Assembly: GCF_963576675.1 (NCBI RefSeq)
Contig: NC_088916.1
Span: 7,145,001 to 7,209,000 of the forward strand
DNA: 64,000 nucleotides
Direction of reading: 5' to 3'
Source of the DNA: Euphorbia lathyris
Taxonomy: Eukaryota > Streptophyta > Magnoliopsida > Malpighiales > Euphorbiaceae
The notes under the pieces were generated by a model that was not told the origin of the DNA, did no database searches, and worked only from the letters and a program-made list of their open reading frames with translations. The stretch's first letter is position 1. Each line of letters opens with the position of its first letter. Of the stretch, positions 41,860 to 52,371 are shown piece by piece. The translations under genes were made by a program, and so were the position numbers.

Positions 41860-42345
41860 ATACATATATATTATATAATAAATTTGGCTTTATATACATT
41901 GATCTTTATATTACTTTTAGGTAAACTTTTTTGTTTTTTCTAATAAATAATATTTGATTGATTTAAAACATGTATATATTAATCATTTATCTAATAACAA
42001 CAACAGTAAATTATATAATTTTACCAAATATTATCAATTATGTATACATTTCTCCAAAAAAAACTATTCTTATATTGGTATATCAGAACTTAATTAAGTA
42101 CATACATTTTGAGGTTTATAGACATCATTGAGTCAAACTTGACACTTAAAAGAACATATTTAGGAAGAACATATTTAGAGAATGTTTGGTAGCTCATTTT
42201 CATGTCCATGTTTGCTTTTTCATTTTAAAAGATGAGTTTTAGATGTTTGGTTAGTCATTTCCTATTTGTATTTTACACTGAAAAATAACTTTCTACAAAG
42301 CAGTTTTTTTCCAACAGCAAACATTAGGTAAAAAAACAACCATTA
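41860..42345. repeat. Inverted copy of the 17395-17840 flank block
   Basis: Reads as the reverse complement of 17395-17840 (TTGGCTTTATATACATTGAT near 41885; ACTTAATTAAGTACATACAT near 42089). It lies immediately downstream of F-box gene 2, in the opposite direction to the copy at locus 1. Confidence 0.7.
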
Positions 42346-42375
42346 GAATATCTCCAACAGCTTCTTAATTTGGCT

Positions 42376-43500
42376 CTTAAGTTGCATGTGGAAAATGTGT
42401 TGCACGCACCTTAGAATGTTATTACATAATTCACAAAATATGATTGTTCCTACAAACATAGGGGAAGATAGATGCATTTGATACTTCTTGAAGGATAGGT
42501 GCTACGCAATAAAAGCCGGGTATCAGCTGTTGCGAGCAGCTAAATCTGTTGTAGGGGCGGCTAACGAATGAAAGTCGATCTGGCAATTAAGATTGACGCC
42601 AAAGCTGTTGTATTTTCTATAGAAATTGGGAAATAACTGTCTTCCCACGCGGTACTGTTTAATGGTAAGGCATGTTGATATTCCGCTGAATTGTGTTTCT
42701 TGTGAAGCTGAAGTCGAGTATGGGTGGCATTTATTTATGGAATGTACATATGTGGTCGCTTGTTAAACAGCAGCGGGACTAATTGTGCCGACTGGTTCCT
42801 CTGAAAGAGTGGAGGACTGGTTCTTTCAATTTTCGGTATTAAATGATAGGAGCTGGTGGAAAAATGTCTACAATGCTATGGACAATATGGGAGAATCGGA
42901 ACAGTGGGCTGTGGACATAGATGAGATTGCTGTAGGGAATTACGATGGGTTGCAACCTGGTTTGTGAATGAATGGAGGCAGACGCAACGAGGAAATGCTA
43001 CTAGAAATCTAGGGGATGCGGGTGTGAATTCTGTGCAGCATCGGGTTAGGTGGATAGCACCGAGTGTTGGGCAACTGAAGTGTAATGTAGATGTGTCGGT
43101 GTTTGCAGCTGAAGGAAGAATGGAGTGGGTGGAGTGCTATAGAATAGTGACGGAGGCTGCATCAAAGTAATGAGCGCATTTATGGAGAGCATCTTGACAC
43201 CGGCTATAGTGGAGGCGATTGCACTTCGACGAGGGCTTTATTGGGTAATTTTTCTTGAAGTGTAAAATGTTTTGTTTGAGGTGGATGCTAAAATAGTAGC
43301 AGACAACGTGAACTCCCAAAGGCGGGATTTGACTGAATTTGGTGTAATCATTTAGGAGTGTCGCGAGTTACTAAATCAACGTCAAGATTATAAGGTGACA
43401 TATATTTCTAGATTAGCGAACGAAGCTACTCATGTTATGGCTAGACATACTCTTTTCAATACCGATTCTTTTTCTTCTAATATTATTCCGAATTAGCTTT
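42376..43500 (+). pseudogene. LINE fragment (zf-RVT to RNase H), heavily mutated
   Basis: From the TIR-arm junction this repeats 19076-19636 with more stops, then continues where that copy is lost, into an RNase H region (RWIAPSVGQLKCNVDVSVF near 43050). The 3' end near 43495-43560 is A-rich. It shows what the LINE at 19076 looked like before copia sequence replaced its end. Confidence 0.7.
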
Positions 43501-43584
43501 TAAGAAGCGTATGTAAGGATTCCGAAAATGAGCAATAATATTTTCGGTTTCTTTAGAAAAAAATAGACTTCTTTTAAAAAAATA

Positions 43585-44096
43585 GGCTTAATACATAATT
43601 TGTTTCTTGAACTTGTCCAAAAAGGTTGATTGGCTCCCTGAACTTTCAAAGTGTCTTGATAGCCCTTCAACTTGCATAAAACGTTCAGTTAGCTCCCTGA
43701 ACTTGCGTAAAATGTAATCACTTGATCATTCGGTTGCAAAAAAGTAAGTTAAATGCGGAAGATGTATTCCAAGCATCTTAGAATGTTATTACACAATTTA
43801 AAAATAGATTAAAAATGAAGTTATTACTTGTTCAACTATAAAACTTATTTTCACTAATATTAGAACCGCATACCCCGGTCTTGGTCGTTTTACTTTTTTT
43901 AAGATGCGTGCAATACATCTTCTATATTTAACCTACTTTTTTGCAATCGAGTGATCAATGGATTACATTTTACGCAAATTCAGAAGGCTAACTGAACATT
44001 TTATGCATGTTGAGAGGACTATCGGGACACTTTGAAAATTCAAAGGACCAATTAATCTTTTTGGACAAGTTGAGGAGCAAATTATATATTAAAGCC
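43585..44096. mobile_element. Long-TIR element, most complete copy
   Basis: About 512 bp. The left arm GGCTTAATACATAATTTG is the inverted complement of the right end TATATTAAAGCC. The arms extend ~200 bp (TAGCTCCCTGAACTTGCG versus its complement). Non-coding, with no transposase to assign the superfamily. Confidence 0.8.
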
Positions 44097-44189
44097 AAAA
44101 ATAAAATATTAAAGAAAAAATAAAATCATGCATACCACTTCTAATTAAGAATTGTTCTTCATCTCTCAAACCCCTTTCCTTATAAAAAT

Positions 44190-46257
44190 AAAATCGTGCT
44201 CATCACGCGGGTCAGGCCAACGAGCTTGTGGTCTACGAGGAACAGCTAGAGTCGGGGATGCGGCTTCCCCTGCTACCATTTTTCGTCGAAGTTATGAGGG
44301 AGTTTGACCTGTTCCCCGGTCAGGTCCATCCGAATGGGTGGAGGATGCTGGTGGGGTTTTAGTCTTTGTGCCAGTCGGCCGGCTTTCGTGCGACAGGGCT
44401 GGTGTTCTGACACTTCTTCCGCCCGAATAAAGGTCCCCGCTCTTAGCATGTCACTTTCTCCCATCCGAAGTTCAATGTGCTTGGGGCCCTTCAAGAGAAG
44501 ATTCAGGAATGGCGACACCGATACTTTTTGGTTCGTCAGCTGCGGGGTGTCTTCCCTTTCCGGGTGACTTGGAATAACGATCTGATGGATTCAGCTCGCT
44601 GGCTAGTAATTCGGGAGATGCTGGAGCTAGAGAGACAGTTGGTGACCTATCCGAAGAGTCTACCGGATGACAAAGAGAGCAAGCAGGATGTTGATAGGTT
44701 GATCGGGCACTACCTTGCTTGCGGCTACTTGATCTGGAACTAGTGGTGGATGGCTCATCTATCGGGGTGGTCCTCGAAGGATTTCGAGGCATGGAAGAAA
44801 GGTCACTAGTTCACTAACGGGGATCTGGTTGAACTCGAGTCTATTATTGTGAAGGTGGCTGTTGTAGGTGAGACGTCGGGGTGTTTTGGGTGTCTTTGTT
44901 GTTTTCAATTTGTTTGTGTTCACTTGTTTGTAAACATGCTTCTGTTTCTTCGCAGGTGTTGGTGATCCGAGGGTTAGTATGGATTTTGACATGAAGGAAT
45001 TTGGTGTCGGTTTGGTCACGTCGGGCGAGGCGTTCAAAGGGTATTGTTGCCCTCCTATGGCTCATTGGAGGATGCGAACCAGGTGGTTCAGAGCATAGGT
45101 GGGGTGATCAAGGCGTCTGATGATACAGGGGTCGTCGTTGATATTCCTCTTGTGATGCCGCTGGAGCACCCGAAGGAGAAGGTGGTGGCTAGCGAAGTTG
45201 ACGCTGTTATTGTTGAAGAGGAGGATGAAGTGGAAGAGAAGCTCGAGCGCTCTAGTCGAAGTAAGAGGAAAGAGGGTCGAGACGAAAAGATGAAGATGGT
45301 GGAAGTTAATATGGAGACTGAGGTGGGAAATGTCGAGAGCTCTAAACGAGCGCGTATCAAGAGGGAACCTAACGTGGCTATCGAGCCAGAGGTTGATTTG
45401 ATCAGTTCGCATCCTGAGATGGTGTCGAGGATGGATGGGAAGGTGGCTCGTTATGTGGAGTTTGTTAAAAGACTGCCGATTGGAGTTGATATGATGAACT
45501 CCGACCTTCCGCGTGCTTTGGCGAGAGTGGGAAATATCCCCAGTGAGTCGCATCCGATGGCTAATGTGACGAAGATGGATCTCGTGCTGGAAGTGTTGTC
45601 TGCCCTCAGAGTGGTAAGTTTCTAGTATCTTCCTTTAGTTTTTATAGTAGCCATTCTTCTTAAGTTTTGCCTTATTTGCAGGCTTTGAATAACTCGAATC
45701 GGATATTCGATATATGTATGGACGAGGAGCAGGACGTCGAGGCACTGAAGACCAGGATGCGAAATGCCATAGCCGATCTGGAGAAATCGAACGTAAAGAT
45801 AACAGAGGCGAATAAGGTCCTCGATGCTCAGGTTGTCGAGATAACGAGGCTGCGTGATCAGCTGAGCCAAGTGAAGGGGTAGTGCGCAGGGATAGAGAAG
45901 AGTCTTGACGTCGCACGAAGGGAGGTCCACAGTCACGAGTTCATCGTGAAGAATGTCGTTCGATGGGTGTGTCATGTGAAGGAGGTCCTTGTGGAGAAGA
46001 AAACATCGTGGTTGGCGGAGAAGCAGAAGCTCGAAAAGGATTTTGAAGTGGCTCGAAAAGAGGCTGCCGACCTTCGGGCTTTTGCGGCGAAGCGCGAGGA
46101 TACCCTGGTGAAGATGGACCGAATGATGGTTCTTACTGCTGCGCATGCCGCTGGCTTTGCCGTCCCCGCCGAAGTGGTGTTCTCTCCGAAGGTTTATGAT
46201 CGAGATGAGCAGAAGAAAGCTGTCGATTATTGTCAGCAAATCCAGAAGAAGAAGTAG
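44190..46257 (+). pseudogene. Putative gypsy-type transposon protein (Transposase_28-like), three exons
   Basis: Exon 1 (to 44867) reads LVVYEEQLESGMRLPLLPFF, VMREFDLFPGQVHPNGWRML, then WRHRYFLVRQLRGVFPF, resembling the plant 'putative gypsy type transposon' domain. An intron with GT..AG (44868-44955) is followed by exon 2 (44956-45613), which is acidic and lysine-rich (SKRKEGRDEKMKM). A second intron (45614-45681) leads to exon 3 (45682-46257), a coiled coil (KTRMRNAIADLEKSNVKIT; SWLAEKQKLEKDFEVARKE) ending QQIQKKK. Stops near 44362, 44408 and 45880 and a frameshift near 45042 make it a pseudogene. The domain assignment is by recognition and less certain than the exon structure. Confidence 0.6.
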
Positions 46258-46427
46258 CTAGGTTAGGTAGACTAGCGTTGTAATGATAACCGTTGTACTT
46301 TCTTATTGTACTTGATGAATCTTTTTGTGGATTTCGCACTTTCCTTGTCAATTTTTGTCATTATGCTCTGATTTCGATTTGACTTTTACTTTTTAGTGTT
46401 GTCTTTCATGTCGCATCATGCTTGTGC

Positions 46428-46437
46428 TATAAATAGG
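46428..46437 (+). promoter_or_regulatory. TATA box of a second copy of the transposon gene
   Basis: TATAAATAGG lies 47 bp upstream of the ATG at 46484, after the 3' UTR of the preceding gene. It suggests that a promoter and 5' exon follow head-to-tail. Confidence 0.55.
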
Positions 46438-46483
46438 TTGCTTTCTGTTTCCTTTAATGTCACTCTTCCAACGTTTTCTGCGA

Positions 46484-46830
46484 TGTCTCTTCGTGACATT
46501 GTGAATTCCGTGAAAATTTTGGAGGTGCGACAGGCTATATCCGCAATGCCTCACCCTTACGTGTATCATCCTCCCCTGGCTTCTGATCATGTCGACGAAC
46601 GAGGAGCTCGATATGCCTTACCGGTTTGGATGGGTCGAGGAGAGAGTTCCAAATCTCGTCTTGTTGAGAGTGAAAATTCTACACCGTATACAGGGTCGGC
46701 TACTGATTCGTGTGATGTTGTGGCGAGTTCTCTCTCTGCCACTGGGTAAGATGTATTATATCAGGAAGGGATTGGGTTCGTGTGTCCGGATGAGACAGTC
46801 GTTGCCGTGGTGAACCCAAATATCAGTGAC
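46484..46830 (+). pseudogene. 5' exon fragment of a transposon gene
   Basis: A frame from ATG 46484 (MSLRDIVNSVKILEVRQAI) and two other frames share a protein-like pattern: RLVESENSTPYTGSATD in one, FVCPDETVVAVVNPN near 46770 in another. This suggests an N-terminal exon with frameshifts. The sequence ends abruptly at ~46830. Probably a second, truncated copy of the element ending at 46257; the evidence is modest. Confidence 0.4.
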
Positions 46831-47290
46831 TATTGGTGTAATTTACACCAAATTTAGTGAATTTGAATTTAATTACATCTTGATATACACTAAGAAATTC
46901 TTCCCAATTCGATCCAATATATGAAAACTACTTTGGAATTTTTTTTATCTATCAATATGCATTAATTGTTTTTCACGTCTTGCCTTGAGATCTAAATTTG
47001 TTAATCTTATATTTTCAAATTTTCTCCTAGTTTGAAACGTCATTCAGTAGAATTCTCTCATGTTTAAAAGCAAAACTAAGCAAAACTAGGCTGAAATAAC
47101 TAACCAAATCGATAAATTTTAGTTTTTCAATTTTATTTTTTAGTCTATTTAGTTTGGTTTCGGTCTTAGTTTATAAAAGTATCACTAATATTGGCACGTT
47201 TGGTTTATGGAAAAATTACTGAATTAATCGAACCCGCGGATATAAAGTTCAATATGAAAAGGTTAGTGTAATACATAAAAATTGAGATCA
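46831..47290. other. AT-rich non-coding stretch
   Basis: No gene, repeat family or RNA recognised. Confidence 0.5.
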
Positions 47291-47669
47291 ATAATTTATG
47301 GGATAAGGTACCAAAATAGGCCTAAGGTTTTTGGGGAAGTACCAATTTAGGCTCAATGTTCAAAATAGCATCAATATAGGCTTAACGTTTACAACATAAT
47401 ATCAATTTAGGCTTAATGTTTACAATATAGCATCAATTTAGGTCTCACGTACAAAATAGCACCGATATAGGTTTAACGTTTACAAAATAATATGAATTTA
47501 AGCTTAACGTTTATAAAATATATCCAAATTAAGCTACACGTCATAATTAAATTAATCATATTATATTCTTGCCCATTAAGATCTTATATTTATTTTTCAT
47601 CAATGATTCCATGACTCCTAAATTTCATTGCTCATGTAATATATGCAAACTGAAAGTAATTGAATATCC

Positions 47670-47703
47670 ACAATATTTCGAACACTAGTGTTCGAAATAT
47701 TGT
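47670..47703. repeat. Perfect 34-bp palindrome
   Basis: Seventeen bases beginning ACAATATTTCG are followed immediately by their exact complement ending CGAAATATTGT, with no loop. Allowing one mismatch per side the symmetry extends through GAATATC and GATATTC. It marks the symmetry centre of the foldback element. Confidence 0.9.
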
Positions 47704-48003
47704 AGATATTCAATGACATATATCAATATTATTTTAACTAGTGTTAAAAATATTCAATTACTTTTAGTTTGCATATATTACATGAGTCATGGAATTTAGG
47801 ATCATGGAATGATTGATGAAAAACAAATATAAGATTTTAATGGGCAAGAATACTAATTAACTCTATTATAATAAATAAGAAAATAGAACTAAATAAAAAG
47901 ATAACATATAAAGTTAATAAAAAATAATATAATATGGTTAATTTAATTGTGACGTTTAGTTTAAATTGGATATATTTTGTAAACGTTAAGCTTAAATTCA
48001 TAT

Positions 48004-49186
48004 AATAGAACATGGGACAGCGACTTGCTCCGAGGTATTTTTACTGATAGGGACCGGGAACAAATTCTACAGAGATTCCGTTAAGCTATAACAGAATTGA
48101 GGATACATGGTACTGGGTAGGGGAGAGGAATGGTGTCTACTCAGTCAGGAACGGGTATAAGAACTTGACAGTGAGGAGTTCGGATACCACTGGAGCAGTG
48201 CAAGCCCGACTATGGAATCTCCTATAGGGTCTGCATATCCCGCCAAGAGCTAAAAATCTAATGTGGCGGGCTATGACTAACTGCCTACCTGTTCTTCTGG
48301 AATTGAGGATTCGAAAAGTTCCGGTTTCAACAACCTGCGCTATTTGCGCAGCAGCTGCAGAAAACGCACATCACGCGTTGCTTGGCTGTTCATGGGTGTG
48401 AGAGGTTTGACGTCTATCACCGGTGGGAGATATTGGGAGATTGATGGGAGATGTCATGGATTTTTGGCAAGCAGTGTCAGTCGGCCCACGACAGCAGCTC
48501 GAGGTGGTTGTAATGGTGTGCTGGAAAATATGGCTTTCCCGAAATGAGTTGTTGTGGCAGAGAAAAATGCCAATTGCAGCGGTGGTTTATGAACAGGAAG
48601 TGACGAGCTTAGCTGCGTGGAAGGAAGCTCAGTGTAGGACTGCGACAGATGGGGAGGAAACGATGGGTAGCCCTGTTTCGGAGAAGTGGTCAAGGCCTGC
48701 GCCGGGCTTCCTAAAGCTCAACGTCGATGCTGCCTGGTCTGTTGAATCGAAGAAAGCCAGCTTCGGTTGTGTTATTCGAAATGATGCAGGAAGTTTCATC
48801 GCCGCCAGGAACGGTAGCCTCGATATGGTAACAGACGCAACAATGGCTGAAGCACTATCCATTAGAGAGGCTCTAAGTTGGATCAAGAATAATAATTGGA
48901 ACCAGGTGATTATTGAGTCTGATGCACAAGTAGTCGTTCAATCAATGGCCCCCACATCGAAGGCAACCTCGCCTTTTTATGTCATAGTCAAAGATTGTCA
49001 GCAGATTCTACAGAGCCTTAACAGGTGTTCTTTGTCTTTTGTTAGACGTTCAGCAAATGTTTCAGCGCATATATTAGCTAGGAATGTGATAGACAGTGGT
49101 CACTGGGGAGAGTGGTATTCAATCCCGCCTCCTTTTCTTTGTAACAGTCTTACCATTCTTTAATATCATTCATTCTTTCATAAAAA
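48004..49186 (+). mobile_element. 5'-truncated LINE insertion
   Basis: Inserted into the foldback element with a 16-bp target duplication, AAGCTTAAATTC then A/G then TAT (47988-48003 and 49187-49202). It ends in a short A-run. It carries the zf-RVT and RNase H parts only. Confidence 0.88.
48120..49163 (+). pseudogene. LINE zf-RVT and RNase H (truncated)
   Basis: The zinc-binding part is readable with stops and a frame change at 48110-48420 (IPPRAKNLMWRAMTNCLP; STTCAICAAAAENAHHALLGC). From 48423 to 49163 a single open frame encodes a good RNase H: LKLNVDAAW, SFGCVIRNDAGSF, AEALSIREALSW, IIESDAQVVV, ANVSAHILARN. The catalytic acidic pattern is preserved, but without RT or endonuclease the copy is dead. 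Confidence 0.8.
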
Positions 49187-49620
49187 AAGCTTAAATTCGT
49201 ATTATTTTGTAAACGTTAAACCTATATTGGTACTATTTTGTACGTGAGGCCTAAATTGATGCTATATTGTAAACGTAAAGCCTAAATTGATATTATGTTG
49301 TAAACGTTAAACCTATATTTATGTTATTTTTTACGTTAGCCTAAATTTATACTTTTCCAAAAACCTTAGACCTATTTTGGTACCTTATCCCATAAATTAT
49401 GACCCTAAATTTTAAGTAAAAATAAGTAAAACGTTAAACTGGCTCTTAAAATTATCTTAAATGTTTATGCATAAAATTATCTTAAATGATCAATCTAGTT
49501 CAAAATAAATTTTATATGTTTTAATTCACAACTTATACTTTTGATCAAATTAGCTTTAAAAATGACACTTATTATTAGGGTTCGATACAATTTGGGAATT
49601 TGAAAATATCCATTATAGTA

Positions 49621-49887
49621 CTTCCTCCGTCACATTACATAAGTCGTTTTAAAAAATAAATTTTTTTCTAAAATATAAGTCGTTTTGGTTTTCTAACAAC
49701 TTTTAATTTGGTTTTTTAGTCCAAACATTAAATATTTTGTCTTGATCTATGTGTTTTTTAACATTCCAATGTTTATTTTCAAATAGTTACACGTGAGAGA
49801 TTTTTTTTTAAGTTAACTAATGCAAATTTATTAATTTGACTTAATATTAACTGTATTTTTTAATTTGCGTGAAAATCTCGGAGGTAG
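49621..49887. mobile_element. Stowaway-like (Tc1/Mariner) MITE
   Basis: Starts CTTCCTCCGTCACATTAC and ends TCTCGGAGGTAG, flanked by TA on both sides (49619-49620, 49888-49889). It contains the AAGTCGTTTTGG motif seen in many Stowaway elements. About 267 bp. Confidence 0.75.
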
Positions 49888-50059
49888 TATTTAATAAACG
49901 TTTCTTCAAAAAAAAAACGTCAACGACACACTTTGATTCAATTTAAAAAAAATCAATAATTCAATTCAATTTTAAATCATTTTATTGAGATATTTGATCC
50001 CATTTCAGAATCTCACGTATTTAGAAATTTGAAAAGATGTTCAAATTTTGAATCTCACG

Positions 50060-50452
50060 TACATGATACTTCCGGCTTTACCTATGAACCACAATGGCGA
50101 TCTCAGTTTTGCTTTGGGTTATGACTCTACGACAGATGATTTCAAGGCTGTAGTAATTATATCGAAATCATGGAGTTTCTCCCAGGTTTGGATTTTTGAA
50201 TTGAGGTCAAGTTGTTGGAGAAGGATTCAGGATTTTCCTTATGTTGGGTACGATAGTATTAAACCTGGTGGCAATGGAGATTGCTTTGTGGATGGTGCTC
50301 TGCATTTTATATGCCGTCGTAGTGAAAATAATAGTATAGAAAATAATACATCATATATGATTGTGGCATTTGATGTTGCAAAAGAGACATTTTCCGTAGT
50401 ACATGAGGCTGTTCAACAAACCGAAGGAATTCATGTTTTGTACTTCTTATAA
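50060..50452 (+). pseudogene. F-box gene fragment (FBA domain part)
   Basis: From ILPALPMNHNGDLSFALGYD onward this matches the FBA middle of the two intact F-box proteins (DDFKAVVIISK, SSCWRRIQDFPYVGY, GDCFVDGALHFIC, FDVAKETFSVV). It lacks the F-box and the C-terminus. At the 3' end (GTACTTCTTATAAATTTC) it joins sequence like the F-box flank near 40255. A truncated duplicate. Confidence 0.85.
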
Positions 50453-50539
50453 ATTTCTTGAAATGTGTTTGATATATCCAAATCCCATGTTTAGCAGCAG
50501 ATACAGAGTTCCCCGAAGAAAGTTTTTTAAATTTAAATT

Positions 50540-50716
50540 CTTAATATAAGCGCGCAAGAATACGACGGTGTTTTTGGGGTCTCACCACAAGGGTGTAGTG
50601 GGGGCAAGTCTTTCCCTGCCAATTTATTTGGTAAGAGGCCGCTCCTAAGATTCGAACCCGTGACCTCTTGGTCACACGACAACAACATTTACCGTTGCGC
50701 CAATGCTCGTCCTCTA
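50540..50716 (-). mobile_element. tRNA-derived SINE
   Basis: On the minus strand an A-box-like GGCGCAACGGT (50691-50701) and a B box GGTTCGAATCT (50649-50659) are spaced as in RNA polymerase III tRNA-type promoters. A SINE-like body follows (GGCAGGGAAAGACTTGCCCC, GTGGTGAGACCCC). The tRNA fold is not preserved. The 3' end is set approximately. Confidence 0.75.
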
Positions 50717-51394
50717 TTTATAACTATTCAATATTTAAAACAAAATTTTTAAAATGTTTTAAAGAGTTAGAGAGAGTTAGAGCGAGTTAGAGAGAGAAAA
50801 AGAGCACAAAGAGACAGGTCTATTTGGCAAATAGCTGTTTGATAAAGATGTGATGCTGGAATGGAGGAACGTAGGGAGGCGTGGATGGGCAACTATGGCA
50901 AATATAGGATTGGTCTGTTGGGGGAGTCAATTTTACACGTGCGTGCTAAAATAAATTTGTCAAATTGAACTTTTTCAATTTTTTTCCGTATATATACGTG
51001 TTATAATCTGAGTGGTCCAGAATCAATTTTTACATACCAATATAAAATTTCTCCAAATTAAGCTAGATTTAGACTATTAAAGTAAGGTTGAGTCGTTTTG
51101 AACAAAAGAAATTTATCGCCTATTATATATCAATCAAGTTAGATTTTATAATTAAATACAAACTTAATAAGTTAATTAACCACTTTGAACCATATGGCTA
51201 GGCTGAATCATAGGTTGAACCATCGGTTGAATCACAGGGTGGACGACTGAACTATGAACATGAACATTACGAAAAGCGTCCACGCTCATCGCACCAAATG
51301 ATGTCTTCATTACTGTATCTCTGATGACCTGAGATGACAAGAAACAATCACAAAAGGGGGGGTCAGACCGGTACTTGAGAAAGTATGAAATGAG
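50717..51394. other. Non-coding stretch with a purine-rich microsatellite
   Basis: GAGTTAGAGAGAGTTAGAGC-type repeats lie at 50764-50805. The rest shows no gene; short imperfect repeats of GAACCAT/GAATCA occur near 51188-51235. Confidence 0.5.
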
Positions 51395-51990
51395 CTTGAA
51401 TTTTTGAATTGAGGTCAAGTTGTTGGAGAAGGATTCAAGATCTTCATTGCTTTGGGTACAATGGTATTTTAATTGGTGGCAATGGAGATTGCTTTGTGGA
51501 TGGTGCTCTGCATTTTATGTGTTATGTTAGAGATGAATATACGTCATATGTAATTGTGGCATTTGATGTTGCAAAAGAGACATTTTCTATAGTACATGAG
51601 CTTGTTTACCCAACTGAAGGAATGCCTATCTGTTTGCATGTTTTGGGAAGGTGCCTTTCTTTCAGTTTTTTAGTGAGATTCTGGAAGCGTGTGTTGATAT
51701 ATATGCGAAGAAGAAGGATGGAGTTGCGTTTACTTGGACTAGATTATATTCTGTTACAAGACAAGAATTGTCTGGGGAGGCATTTGACCATTTTGTAGAA
51801 GGGGGAAGTTGCATATTCAAAGAAAGGAGACAAGACTTTTCTTTCTTCAAATGGGAAGTTGTGTTAATATGATTTTGAAGAGAAAACTCTCCAAAAGATT
51901 GTAATTAAGAGTAATATTCCTTCGAATATATTTGATATATTTTTTTTTGTACCGAAACCCTTGTCCCTCTAGGTTAATTAGACGACGAAG
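51395..51990 (+). pseudogene. F-box gene fragment (FBA C-terminal half), frameshifted
   Basis: Begins at FELRSSCWRRIQDLHCFGYN, matching the middle of the intact F-box proteins. It continues GDCFVDGALHFMC and FDVAKETFSIVHELVYPTEG, shifts frame near 51665 (CVDIYAKKKDGVAFTWTRLY) and again near 51795. The 3' end and flank (GACGACGAAGAATAAGAAATG near 51981) match the other copies. No F-box. A block like 17620 follows at 52075. Confidence 0.85.
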
Positions 51991-52371
51991 AATAAGAAAT
52001 GAATGCCCGTAAGAAAGAAGAAGATATATGGTGTAGTTTTTTACATGTATGTTGGGTTTGTGAAATGAACCCCAAAATGTATGTACTTAATTAAGCTTTT
52101 ATATACAAATATATGAATATTTTGCAGAAATATATACTTAATGAATATTAACGTTTGTTGTTATTGTTTGTTGTTGCAGTTAGCCTATTGATTATTAATA
52201 TGGAAAAGTACAAAAATAAATTTTATAGTTTGACGGATTTCTAAATACAAAAAGTTTGCAAATAAGGGCATGTGAACTTAATCATTCTTTAAAAAATTGT
52301 TGTACCAACAAGAAGTGATTTGAAGCAACCAAAAATTATTGTACCCCAAAAATTCTTATTATAATTTGTTT
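51991..52371. other. 3' flank of F-box pseudogene
   Basis: Contains part of the flank block shared with 17395-17840 (AAAATGTATGTACTTAATTA near 52075). No gene. Confidence 0.55.

Larger units (their letters stand above)
47291..49400. mobile_element. Foldback (giant TIR) element split by a LINE
   Basis: The left end (ATAATTTATGGGATAAGGTACC) is the inverted complement of the right end (GGTACCTTATCCCATAAATTAT). Each arm contains four to six ~34-bp direct subrepeats built on ATCAATTTAGGCTTAACG and TTTACAAAATA. The arms continue inward as an imperfect inverted repeat to a perfect 34-bp palindrome at 47670-47703. The right arm is interrupted by a LINE at 48004-49186. Non-coding. Confidence 0.8.

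Noticed and set aside
44304..45065. Minus-strand frames over the transposon gene
   Set aside because: The plus strand has splice sites and domain-like sequence; the minus frames are shadows.
50640..50716. Functional tRNA gene
   Set aside because: A- and B-box-like motifs are present but the cloverleaf cannot be formed, and the body continues as a SINE.
51176..51418. 80-codon minus-strand ORF
   Set aside because: Low-complexity HPVIQPMVQPMIQP stretch from imperfect repeats; no start context, homologue or codon signal.
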